From NCBI GenBank assembly GCA_018857735.1, contig JABMCL010002495.1, positions 345,001-409,000 on the forward strand: a stretch of DNA of 64,000 nt, read 5' to 3'. Position numbers and translations under genes: made by a program. Of the stretch, positions 15,301-29,154 are shown in pieces (within the stretch, counting starts at the first letter, position 1; each line of letters starts with the position of its first letter). Below the pieces are notes generated by a model. That model saw only the letters and a program-made list of their open reading frames with translations. It was not told the origin of the DNA and ran no database searches. This stretch comes from Alviniconcha marisindica (lineage: Eukaryota > Mollusca > Gastropoda > Provannidae).

Positions 15301-16855
15301 TCCACTGTGTTCATTCATGTGTTTATTAATTTGTTTCTAAAATAGCGGTCTTACTCGGGTTATGGTGATCTTTTGTATGGGAGTCCACTGTGTTCATTCA
15401 TGTGTTTATTAATTTGTTTCTAAAATAGCGGTCTTACTCGGGTTATGGTGATCTTTTGTATGGGAGTCCACTGTGTTCATTCATGTGTTTATTAATTTGT
15501 TTCTAAAATAGCGGTCTTACTCGGGTTATGGTGATCTTTTGTATGGGAGTCCACTGTGTTCATTCATGTGTTTATTAATTTGTTTCTAAAATAGCGGTCT
15601 TACTCGGGTTATGGTGATCTTTTGTATGGGAGTCCACTGTGTTCATTCATGTGTTTATTAATTTGTTTCTAAAATAGCGGTCTTACTCGGGTTATGGTGA
15701 TCTTTTGTATGGGAGTCCACTGTGTTCATTCATGTGTTTATTAATTTGTTTCTAAAATAGCAGTCTTACTCGGGTTATGGTGATCTTTTGTATGGGAATC
15801 CACTGTGTTCATGCATGTGTTTATTTGTGTCTTTTCTTCTAAAATAGCAGTCTTACTCTGGTTATGGTGATCTTTTGTCTGGGAGTCCACTGTGTTATTC
15901 ATGTGTTTATTAATTTGTTTCTAAAATAGCGGTCTTACTCGGGTTATGGTGATCTTTAATGTCATGGGCAGTCCAACTAGGTTGACTTCATGGTTTATTA
16001 ATCTTGTTTCTAAAATAGCGTCTTACTCGGGTTAGGTGATCTTTTGTCTGGGAGTCACACTGTGTTCATTCATGTGTTTATTAATTTGTTTCTAAAATAG
16101 CGAGTCTTACTCGGGTTATGGTGATCTTTTGTATGGGAGTCCACTGTGTTCATTCATGTGTTTATTAATTTGTTTCTAAAATAGCAGTCTTACTCGGGTT
16201 ATGGTGATCTTTTGTATGGGAGTCCACTGTGTTCATTCATGTGTTTATTAATTTGTTTCTAAAATAGCGGTCTTACTCGGGTTATGGTGATCTTTTGTCT
16301 GGGATCCACTGTGTTCATGCATGTGTTTATTTGTGTTTTTCTTCAAAATAGCAGTCTTACTCGGTTATGGTGATCTTTTGTCTGGGAGTCCACTGTGTTC
16401 ATTCATGTGTTTATTAATTTGTTTCTAAAATAGCGTCTTACTCGGGTTATGGTGATCTTTTGTATGGGAGTCCACTGTGTTCATGCATGTGTTTATTTGT
16501 GTCTTTTCTTCTAAAATAGCAGTCTTACTCTGGTTATGGTGATCTTTTGTATGGGAGTCCACTGTGTTCATTCATGTGTTTATTAATTTGTTTCTAAAAT
16601 AGCAGTCTTACTCGGGTTATGGTGATCTTTTGTATGGGAGTCCACTGTGTTCATTCATGTGTTTATTAATTTGTTTCTAAAATAGCAGTCTTACTCGGGT
16701 TATGGTGATCTTTTGTATGGGAGTCCACTGTGTTGATTCATGTGTTTATTAATTTTTTCATAATTCTGTTGCAGGTTCACCTGAGGCGGTACGACATGGG
16801 GCCGTCCCAAGCGAGGGAAATCCCGGAAGATGAACTTGCCATTCTGTCCTCTTAG
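5658..16855 (+). CDS. SPG21: Maspardin (SPG21), complete, 7 coding exons
   Basis: Coding exons: 5658-5729, 7677-7838, 9565-9791, 11042-11150, 12238-12345, 12697-12837, 16775-16855. They sum to 900 nt (299 aa plus stop) and phases agree at every GT/AG junction. Maspardin is an alpha/beta-hydrolase-fold protein of the endosomal/trans-Golgi system that binds CD4 in mammals; loss causes Mast syndrome (SPG21). Seen here: the N-terminal FRSTIPLKK segment (human FRGTVPLKK), [27 protein letters not shown] with nucleophile-elbow serine at about residue 112 (human GASLGG), [10 protein letters not shown], and [16 protein letters not shown]. The human protein is 308 aa; the C-terminal tail here is shorter and diverged. 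The start was chosen because an in-frame TGA lies 9 nt upstream and the first residues align. Introns 1 and 2 hold CA/TG tracts and LINE relics, intron 3 a 16-bp minisatellite, introns 4 and 6 SINEs, and intron 6 an 82-bp minisatellite. Family assignment is very secure. Confidence 0.95.
6512..6905. repeat. Three (CA)n blocks in SPG21 intron 1
   Basis: CA tracts at about 6512-6573, 6654-6742 and 6809-6900, separated by related spacers (CACTTGCTCAATCACACA). This shows local duplication of a CA-plus-spacer unit. There is no coding function despite long HT-rich frames. Confidence 0.95.
7866..8200 (+). mobile_element. LINE 3'-end relic in SPG21 intron 2
   Basis: Translates [18 protein letters not shown] then KSRLKTHLF, the C-terminal signature of CR1/L2-type reverse transcriptases. 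It is followed about 55 nt later by a (TG)n tract and a tail GGGCTCATTTTAAAAAGGGT that is repeated at about 6012. It starts inside the intron just after exon 2. Dead fragment. Confidence 0.75.
8285..8740 (+). mobile_element. Second LINE 3'-end relic in SPG21 intron 2
   Basis: Translates [20 protein letters not shown] then LHWLPV, the typical RT C-terminal motif of non-LTR elements, with stops and frameshifts. It ends with CTTCTGCATACTGG and then a (TG)n tract, the same 3' structure as the - strand relic at 40.2 kb. Confidence 0.7.
8698..8955. repeat. (TG)n and (GA)n tracts in SPG21 intron 2
   Basis: (TG)n at 8698-8728, then (GT)n(GA)n at 8899-8945. Simple repeats only. Confidence 0.9.
9235..9480 (+). 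mobile_element. Dispersed element carrying an internal (TG)n tract
   Basis: The head (CCATTTTAAG...GTCAGAATGCTTGTGTGTG, then GGTGCCTCTG) and the tail (GATTTTGCGCTTTA plus ATT repeats) recur at 63540-63825. (TG)n(GA)n fills 9300-9405 between them. It ends just before SPG21 exon 3. The element family is not identified. Confidence 0.6.
9905..10320 (+). repeat. 16-17-bp minisatellite in SPG21 intron 3
   Basis: Unit near GGATGAGAAGGTCAATACA, about 25 copies, with some shortened to GGATGAGGTCAGTACA. Intronic; no function evident. Confidence 0.9.
11190..11563 (-). mobile_element. tRNA-derived SINE in SPG21 intron 4
   Basis: On the - strand it starts GGAGTGGGGATAGCTCAGTG (Pol III A box) with B box GGGTTCAATTATC, followed by the body TTACGTGCTACTG / GATCCCGGTCATT on the reverse and the tail near 11200. 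It is the same family as 13500-14033 and 57631-58105. Confidence 0.8.
11568..12205 (+). repeat. Intronic partial duplication flanking SPG21 exon 5
   Basis: GACCCAAAGT..CCCTTAAC, then CCCAAAT-GGACACT-AATACAAAGCA and AAGAACCAAA-TG-CCAC occur at 11568-11660 and again at 12098-12205. The second copy runs to within about 35 nt of the exon 5 acceptor. This suggests duplication or insertion of about 530 bp in the intron. Confidence 0.6.
13500..14033 (-). mobile_element. tRNA-derived SINE in SPG21 intron 6
   Basis: The reverse strand begins GTGTGGGGATAGCTCAGTGG with B box near TTGGGTGTGAG, followed by the body shared with the 57.6 kb copy (CACGTAAAAGATCCC-like, GCATGGTTTATGG, AGCGCTAT). The 3' end is duplicated: 'TTTTCTGTAGCGCTAT' appears twice at 13509-13570. 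Confidence 0.8.
14290..14460 (+). repeat. Diverged direct duplication, about 95 bp
   Basis: AGTGGAACTCTT, AAGTAAACATGATC/AAGCAAACGTGATC and TGGTCAGGGGT occur twice in order at about 14235-14350 and 14355-14455. Intronic. Confidence 0.55.
14790..16765 (+). repeat. 82-bp minisatellite filling the 3' part of SPG21 intron 6
   Basis: Unit near TCTAAAATAGCGGTCTTACT, CGGGTTATGGTGATCTTTTG, TATGGGAGTCCACTGTGTTC, ATTCATGTGTTTATTAATTTGTT. About 19 near-identical copies occupy 15120-16765; diverged 60-bp ancestors start near 14790. The last copy runs into the acceptor (TTTATTAATTTTTTCATAAT, then TCTGTTGCAG) of exon 7, so the terminal T-rich part of the unit doubles as the polypyrimidine/branch region. 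Confidence 0.95.
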
Positions 16856-16883
16856 GAGGCTATACTATGCAGCACATTGGTGC

Positions 16884-16897
16884 ACAGAGACAGAGAC

Positions 16898-16928
<31 letters not shown>

Positions 16929-16961
16929 CAGAGACAGAGAGACAGAGACAGAGACAGAGAC

Positions 16962-17006
<45 letters not shown>

Positions 17007-17016
17007 GAGAGAGAGA
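16884..17016 (+). repeat. (GAGACA)n repeat in SPG21 3' UTR
   Basis: GAGACAGAGACAGAGAGA variants over about 130 bp, starting 29 nt after the SPG21 stop codon and therefore presumably transcribed. Confidence 0.9.
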
Positions 17017-18137
17017 GTTGGAGTGTCAGGTATACACAAGGTTCAGTGTCTTCAAGTGCAGCACTTTCATACATTTGTGATTAACAAGTGTATATATATG
17101 TGTAGTTGAGATTTGTCCCTTTTGCGCTTTCTCTTTGTTCACTGGGCAGTTTCATGCAATTTGTGTTAAATCATTACATCAGGAAGGTTTTGTGTACATT
17201 CTCTTCCCAAATTTAACATCTAGTTTTGATTTTTTTTTAAAATTATTTTTTGAATTGTAGGGGGTAAAATGTTCTGTTAGCCATTTCAGCTGTTGAATAT
17301 AATGATTTCCTCATCACATACTTTGCATGCTTGGATCACTGTGGCAAGGCCTGGAATTGTCCTTGTGCAAGCATGTTGATGATGTGATCAAGTTGTGGAA
17401 TCCACTGTGGATGATGTTATAAAGTTGTGGTATCAGCTGTGGATGAATTGATCAAGTTGTTGTATCAGTGGAGTGACAGTGAGATGACATGAATAAGAGG
17501 GGTGAACTATGAGACTGTTTTGATAACGTGTGTACATATACATATGATTTCACTCACATTTGCTTATGGTCAAAAATACCATTGCCTCCTGCGGTGGAAA
17601 TCTTTCAAGACAGAGTTTCTCAAACATTCAAATTACTGCTTTTTGTTAGAACTTTGCCTTGAATGGATTTTTTTTTTTAATGAAACAAACTTGACTGCCA
17701 GCTTTCAGAAACAAGACCAAAGCAGACACGCACATTTGCTTGTAGTAAAAAAATAAAAAATAAATGTGTATTTTGATCATTGCCTTAAAATAACACAGGT
17801 ACCAAGAAATAATTTAGTGGGGATACATTAGTCACATTGTCAGAACATTCTTTTTCTTAATGGAGTCTCTCATAACGGGCTTCTTGCTGTATATATGTAT
17901 ATTTTGTGGTCTCTTTGAAAACAATCTTTTTGTAAGTGGAAAAAATCCCCTTTGTGATTTGTCTTTTGAAATGTATGTTCAGTTCTTGTAATACGGCTGT
18001 CTTTGAAAGGCGTATGTCTTGACCAATTGCATACATTCTGTTGATGGTCTGTTTGTAAAAATAACCATATGATGTCCATGAATTGAAATACTTTTCCCCT
18101 AATAATACTTGTAAAGAATACTGCTGCTACTAATAAT

Positions 18138-18143
18138 AATAAA
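18138..18143 (+). promoter_or_regulatory. Candidate polyadenylation signal of SPG21
   Basis: AATAAA in an AT-rich stretch about 1.3 kb after the SPG21 stop. A SINE-type tail and other AATAAA strings occur nearby, so the true 3' end is uncertain. Confidence 0.35.
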
Positions 18144-18289
18144 ATATTTTTTAATGGCTATAAATAACTGTTTTTTGCTTTGTTTAGTTTTTTAGTTGTT
18201 AAGAAATGATTATTTCTGCAGACAACAATCGTCGTAATTCAACTGTTTAAACTTCCCAGCTAGATGTGTGCATGCACACATCTATGTGC

Positions 18290-18900
18290 TATAAAAGGAT
18301 ACAGTCACTCATTCAGAATCACATGCGACATGTGCGCAGTAAGTCTGCCTGAGAGCAGAGAATAGCGCTATATAAAAGCTATGAATAATAATACTAATGT
18401 ACATGTAATCAGAGTTGCTGAATGATGGCTGCTCTAATGTCATTCCTGTGTTCTGTATAATCATATCTGAAACTTGCTAATTTCATCTTGACTGTTATTT
18501 TTGTAACAAAAGAGTTGGCACTTACAGCAATGTTTTGATGCAACTCGCCCTGATATAACAACTGTCGTAGTTGACTGGGCGTAAAAAGAACATTTCCTTT
18601 CGTTGATGTGATTTGAGTAACTGTGTTCAGTAGTAATTTTGTAACAAAAGGGATGGAATTGATTATTGTCAGGTGTGCTGTGAATGTTTGTCGTTTGATT
18701 TTTCGCTGGACTTCAGCCCAGTAGAACCAGCCTTGAGTTTGTCATGCGGAAAGCAAGTGAGGCATGGGTTCTTGATCTGGCACTGGAAACCTGGTATGCT
18801 TTTATTCATTCTGAGAGTTCAGTGTCTGATTTGGTTCACTAAGTGACTGAACATCATTTTTTTTAATTTTCCTGTTGACTAGGCATAAAAAAAAAGTTTA
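18290..18900 (+). mobile_element. SINE tail fragments
   Basis: GAGAATAGCGCTATATAAAA plus an AAT-type tail at 18357-18400, and CCCTGATATAACAACTGT...GTTGACTGGGCGTAAAA at 18549-18590. The second motif recurs at 49890-49925 and, reversed, at 34270-34310. These are repeat-family fragments, not genes. Confidence 0.55.
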
Positions 18901-19089
18901 CTTACTTACTTATTTTCTAATCTTCCTCCGGAATAGCAACCACTGTGAAAAACATGTTGACCATTCTGTCACTCTGGAGAGAAAACAGAATTAGAGAGCT
19001 GGGGGCCTGTTTCGCATGTGCAGGGGCCGACTTGCACAATGCAAGAGCCTGACTGATGGAGCAGGTCATCTGCTGTCAGGGGGTGGACA

Positions 19090-19227
19090 CTGGTGGTGGG
19101 GGGGGGGGGGGGGGATCAGTTTGACGGTTCCATTCCTTAATGGGGGGGGGGGGGGGATTTGATATTGTTCCCATCCCTAATGCTCAAGTGGGGTGGGGGT
19201 GAATATGATATTGTTCCAGTCCTTAAT

Positions 19228-19259
<32 letters not shown>

Positions 19260-19475
19260 TATTGTTCCAGTCCTAATGCTCTTGGGTGGGGGATGAATAT
19301 GATATTGTTCCAGTCCTTAATGGGGGGCGGGTCAATTTGATATTGTTCCAGTCCTTAATAGTCGGGGTGGGGGGGTGAATATGATATTGTTCCAGTCCTT
19401 AATGGTGGGGGGGGGGGGGGGGGGGGGTGATATTGTTCCAGTCCCTAATAGTCCTGCAGGTGGGGTGGGGGTGGG
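19090..19475 (+). repeat. Poly-G/ATATTGTTCCAGTCCTAATG tandem array
   Basis: About 8 units of roughly 45-60 bp, each combining a G run (up to about 35 G) with GATATTGTTCCAGTCC-TAAT. The strand is strongly asymmetric (G on +). G-run lengths are likely assembly-sensitive. Confidence 0.9.
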
Positions 19476-20215
19476 GAGGGTAATGTGGTTACTGTAGTCT
19501 GCTCTGTAGGTGATGCACTTGAAGTGCGTTTTCTTCTGTCCTCTTCAGGCTCTGTAGCTGGTAGATGCTGGACTTCTGACGTGCCAGTGGTGGCCTTTCA
19601 GAGGACGGCCGTCAACTCTGTAGTCTTGGAGTACTGTCTTGTTGGGTTTCATCTTTTTCACAGACCAGTGCCATACGCTTTTCTGATTGTGATTGGGTCT
19701 AGTAACTTGTCAGCAGTTTGACTAACCTTGCATACGTGTGTTGTTTTTCCAAATTTTAATCTGGTGTCATTTAAAGCAGAGTGTTATTTGCTTTCTTGGT
19801 GGGGTGCGCAGATTGTATTCAGTGGTACTATTGTAATGTTGATTTATACAGCATGCAAAACAAAGCAAAGCGAAACTCCACTTGCATAGAAAGCGCGCCC
19901 AGTGCTTAAAAAAAGACAGACAAGTGTACAGACCAGTGTACAAACCAACCAAAACACCTTTAGCGAAATCAACACATCCAAGGTACCTGTTGTGATTGAC
20001 AGGATGTTAAAATACAGTTACAGGTACTGACGAGCCTCATCTTGTAATGAGTCCTATATGTTTGTGGGACTATGTAGCTTTGAAGGCTGTTGCTAATTGG
20101 TGCTATTTAATGCTCGCATTACTCGCCACTCTGTTATTTTTTTAACATTTATGACACGGAAACGTCTTTTATCTTTGTGCAGGCTAAGGGAGGGAGAACT
20201 TTTGAAATTATGTAA

Positions 20216-20431
20216 TTAAACGCGAGTGATCATAGCAAAGTGTCTGGCATCAGATGGTCCCAAAATAACATCAGAGGAGAAAGTGAACTGCTGTCTACAC
20301 CCTGCAGCAGTGATGTTGTTCACTTGGTATGAACGAAACTCCAGGTACTGGTTTACAACATCCTTCCTCCAGCCACTGCTATAATTGATTAAGTCATAGG
20401 TCTCGATAAAAACCTTTTTCTTGTTGCTCAA
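20216..20431 (-). pseudogene. Short coding relic with the motif ETYDLINYSSGWRKDVVNQY
   Basis: A 71-residue open stretch on the - strand whose core is matched by a broken copy at about 50214-50285 (ETFDVASYGSGWRKDVV, then stop/frameshift). Two copies with conserved amino acids but diverged DNA suggest a formerly coding, multi-copy sequence. Family not recognised. Confidence 0.35.
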
Positions 20432-20539
20432 ATGGCTGTACGTTTGGAACAGACAACTGAAATTATGTCAGGCGTTTCTTTTATACTGACTCGACATCAG
20501 TGTAGCAATAAGGTACGGGTGATTGTTCAGAATTCATAT

Positions 20540-20745
20540 TTTAAGGTTATAGAAATAGGTAATGTAGAGTTGATGTTCAGAATTGATGTTTTAAGGCTAT
20601 GAAGAAAGGGAATGTAGAGCTGATGTTCAGAATTGATGTTTTAAGGCTATAGAGAAAGGGAATGTAGAGTTGATGTTCAGAATTTATGTTTTAAGGCTAT
20701 AGAGATAGAGAGTGTAGAGCTGACTAAACAAATTGTCTTACAGAG
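20540..20745 (+). repeat. 52-bp tandem repeat, 4 copies
   Basis: Unit near TGATGTTCAGAATTGATGTT, TTAAGGCTATAGAGAAAGGG, AATGTAGAG. Intergenic. Confidence 0.85.
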
Positions 20746-21170
20746 TGCTCAGCTGCTTTGCAAAAGGCTAATTGTCTGTCTGTAGTTATCCATTCATGCA
20801 TGTATTACAACTTGCAACTTTTCGCTTGTATGCAAGGGCTTTCAGGTTTTTCTCTGAGTAACCAAAGCGCTTTCCTGTTACTTTTGCGAAACCTGTTATG
20901 GCAGATTTATTGTAAAACAGAGCTACGTGCATTGTTGAAAAGGTAGTTTCGTGGAAGCATGTTGGTTTACAATCAACCTGAAGATTACAGTAATTATAGC
21001 GCTTAGATTTCGCAGTGCAGTCTCAAATCAGCTGTGCTACATGTGCCTTGGCATTCAGCCTAGTTGCTGAGACATAGCGCAGCAATCTTCAACATCGTCA
21101 TCTGCCTGTCAGTCCTGGCAAAGACAGTATCCAGTTTATATGTCATTTCGTTTCATAGGTCTCTAGGTTG

Positions 21171-21675
21171 TTGGGCGGTTCAGTGAAGCTGGTTTGCATG
21201 AGTGAATGATGCCCTTTGTAATCTTTCGCACAAGAAGTCGCAGCGTCACTTGCGGGCCGATTTCAGAGTAGGCATTGCTTCACGCTGTGTATAACAATGG
21301 AAGCTGAACCTATTGCGAAGCAGTACAAATGCCACCACTGTTGCAGTTGCAAAAATTACTGGGGAAAGGTGATGGAGGGTGGAAAAAAGTGTCTTTGCAT
21401 TGTTTTTCAGCTGACCAGAAGATCGCGAGTTCATGGAAAAAAATGCATTTTGGGGCATCCTATAGCACAAGCAACAGGTTATTGCTTGTTGCCAGACACA
21501 TTCTGACTACGGGCCTCCAAAAATATCTTTAAAGTTGGCAGTGTAAACTTTGCAAATTCACTGTCACTACCTTCCATTGTGAAGAAAGTACGCACCGGAA
21601 GTAAAAGCAACCAAGGGACTTAAGCGATGCCGGGCAAAAGTCAAGGGAGTTCACAACCCCGCCTGAACTGCCCAA
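21171..21675. mobile_element. 505-bp TIR element (MITE), copy 1
   Basis: Ends TTGGGCGGTTCAG / CTGAACTGCCCAA, with a near-identical partner at 53796-54306. No transposase frame; the MQ/MEAEPIAKQYKCHHC-type open frames inside are not conserved between copies. Target duplication is unclear. Confidence 0.85.
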
Positions 21676-22415
21676 TAAGTAAGCATCATTTGGTTGCAAA
21701 TTGGCAGTTTGGTTTGGCCGAGCTGCAGGTTTTAGAGCAAACTGTAAGGTATTTAGTGTGCAGTTGATTAACTTTTGTTTGAGACCCATAGCTGATGATG
21801 ATGATGATGAAGTGATGCTTAATGTCCTCAGATGTCCTCAAAATCATACAAGTCTTGCTCCCTTGACTTAATTATTAATACCTGTTCTCACTGGTCATGA
21901 ATTGTTTGTTTTGATTTTTCTCTTGGAGTAGCAAGTGTGTTCATCATTTTGATTGTTCTGCTGTTTGGCAGTTACTGTGCGTCTTCCATGGTACCATAGC
22001 CATCTGTGATTGAAATTTGGAATCTTTAAAGGGGATCCAGAGCAAACATGCTAGTTGGCTTCAAAATGTGTGAATATTTTGATCATTGTTCTGACAATAT
22101 TTAGGCAAAGGGTGTTGTTTTTGTTTTGTTTTCACTTTGAATTTGAGCTTCTCAGGGCACAGCCATGTTGGTTCTCTGTTTTCCAACAAGGAACTGGAAA
22201 GGGTAGTCTCATGTCCTGCTTGATACTTTTACCACACACCATCTTTGTTCATGATATCTCTGGTGCAGATGGCTTGGTACAAAATGGCAGCCCTCACACT
22301 CATGATTTCGTGACATCAATACAGAGGAGTCTAGTCCAAAACTGTTCTGTGTGTATTTGTTGGCCAATCCTGTTGGTAAAGCCTGTCATGCTCCTTCACC
22401 CTGGGTACTTACTCT

Positions 22416-22645
22416 TTAACCCCTTGGCTGCCCCAGCCTGTAAAATTTCCGGGCTGATTGATGCATGGATGCGCCTGCAAACAGTCTGTTTTCTGGTCCT
22501 ATAACATCTGCTTTCAATGCTATGCATTTTGATGCAGACCCTTTCGCATGTCAGTGCGAAAAAGAAGGCAAGAAGGCATGGGGATTTCAAATGTCGCACT
22601 TTTATGGGTCATTTTCAAATGACATGATGGCAGTGAAGGGGTTAA
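22416..22645. mobile_element. TTAA-flanked MITE, copy 1
   Basis: TTAACCCCTTGGCTGCC at the left and GGCAGTGAAGGGGTTAA at the right form inverted ends bounded by TTAA, as in non-autonomous piggyBac-type elements. The 230-bp body has no open frame. Partner at 48587-48979. Confidence 0.8.
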
Positions 22646-24702
22646 CAAATGCAATAATCTGAGTGTATGCTGTGTGTACAAAAGGGGGGTGGGTGGGGGA
22701 GATAAGCACTGATAAGTCTACATAACTGATGACTCATCAGAACCGAGACATCTCTCACCTTGTCTCCACCAGGAGTCAAAACCAGTGCTAGCTGTCTTCA
22801 CTGCGCACTATGACTGATAGCTACAGCCCATCTCTCCCTATAAAGTTTTCATTTCTTTTAGTCTTGGTTTCCGCTTATGATCGCTGCCCAACGCTCCCTT
22901 GTCTCCATTCTGATCATGCACATGTATGCAGTCTCCTAAAGGGATTTTTACCATTTGTATTTTCTCATCCTTCTTTGTGCGTCTGGTTCAGATGGCAGAT
23001 AAATGCAAGTTATATGGTGTTTAGCACTGAGTATTTGGGGTGATACTGATTTAAATATTCATTAGCTGTCCAAAAATGTACATGCCTGCAAGTTTAACGT
23101 TTGTATTGAAATAAGAATGTGTGTATGTATGTGGGTGCACTAGTGAAACTTTTAATTCCAGATTGTTAAAGGGGATCCCAAACAAGTGTGCAGGTTGGCC
23201 CCAAAGCAGAAATTTTGCCAGTATTTCCCTTTGTAGGCTTTGTTTTTTTCTTTTAATGTTGATGTAACAGAGGTCCTTTGTTTTTTGCTTTAAAACAGCT
23301 CCTTGAAATGCAGCCATGTTGGTTTGCTTTTCCAATGAAGAGCAAAAAGTCAGAAAGGTTGACACATGGCATAATACTATAATAGACATTTTTGTGCTAC
23401 ACATGCTGACCTTGTTCACGTTATGGACACAAAATGGCAGCACTCACAGGCACATTTTGGCCACTTTCCAACATTGATTTTCAACCAACTAGGCCACCAC
23501 TTGACTGAAAAGCCGCGGTCCCCCCCCCCCCACCCCCCTTCATTTCTATCAATGGGGCCTATGCTGTTTCTTTACTTGGTGTCCACTTTAAATTAATGCT
23601 ATTTCCTTGGAACAGGTTTGCTTCGTTTATTTAAATACTAGCAAAAAAAAAAAAAAAAAAAAACTTTTCCAGAGAAATGAAACACTAAAGCTATTTTTTG
23701 ATTACTTGGTGGCAGCACATGTAGAGGAGAAGTAAAAAAACAAACGAAACAAAAAACAAGGCTGCACAAGGTGATTTAAAAAAGATTCATGTTCCCCCCC
23801 AGACTGGAACTTGGGGTCGCTGTCATGAGTCTGGAATGATAATCAATGACACCATGGAGCTACCTGGCAAACAGGGATGCAGTTAAGCTGTTTTCCACCC
23901 TCCCTTTACTTGACAAGAGCTTGTTAGTTTGTTTCAATAGTCTGGAGTGTTGACAAGAGCTTGTTTGTTTTGATAATCTGGAGTGTTGACAAGAGCATGT
24001 TTGTTTTGATAATCTGGAGTGTTGACAAGAGCTTGTTTGTTTTGATAATCTGGAGTGTTGTGCTTGTTGGTGAAAGAGGCATTACCCATTCTACAGCTGC
24101 CCCAAGGAATCTTCACATCAAGTTTCATCTCAGTAGGTTCACCAGGTGGAGCGCCAAATCAGGACGCAGCAGTGACACGGACAGAAACTCTTCTTCATTT
24201 GTAAGATATAAATAAATCTGTCTTCTGTTTAGTTTTCTGTGCTGGGAACAAATGCAGGCTTTTTGTGCTGGCAAGTTGGTTCTGTTCAGCATCTCCCCAT
24301 CTTAAACTTACCTGTGTTTAAGTTAAATACCATGACTGTGTGGTTGTGGGAAATGTGCTGTGTGTGCATAGCATAAACAGATGATTCCATTTGCCCTGAG
24401 CTAGCTGCACTCAAGTTTATGATACTCATCACTTTGCCTGCAGACACGCCTACATATCATTCCCCTAGCAACAAATCTTGGACAATTAAATCTGCTTTAA
24501 CAAAAAATCTGAAATGTGTACTGTTGCGTTGTTTTTGTGTCTTTGTTGAACTGATTTTCTTGTTTGATGAAATGTGTTCCCCTTTGCTTGCGTTCCCAAT
24601 CACACACACATGCATCACACACACATGCATCACACACTGATGACAACCAAGACTGTGACAGTACAGCACATGGATCTTAGTTTTTAATCTGAATAATCAG
24701 CA

Positions 24703-29154
<4,452 letters not shown>

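Larger units (their letters stand above)
17020..24702. other. Intergenic region between SPG21 and ZCCHC9 3' ends
   Basis: No gene recognised in 7.6 kb. It probably contains both 3' UTRs. It holds the elements listed separately plus a 36-bp repeat x4 (23925-24062, TTGACAAGAGCTTGTTTG), poly-C (23521) and poly-A (23642) runs, and CA-rich ATGCATCACACACAC at 24600-24640. Confidence 0.6.

Noticed and set aside
21246..21532. Small frames inside the 505-bp TIR element (e.g. CHHCCSCKNYWGK-like cysteine/histidine pattern)
   Set aside because: The frame is not kept in the second copy at 53.8 kb, so the zinc-finger look is accidental.
22055..22504. 149-aa + strand frame in the SPG21/ZCCHC9 intergenic region
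   Set aside because: It runs into the TTAA MITE and has no conserved features; likely chance.
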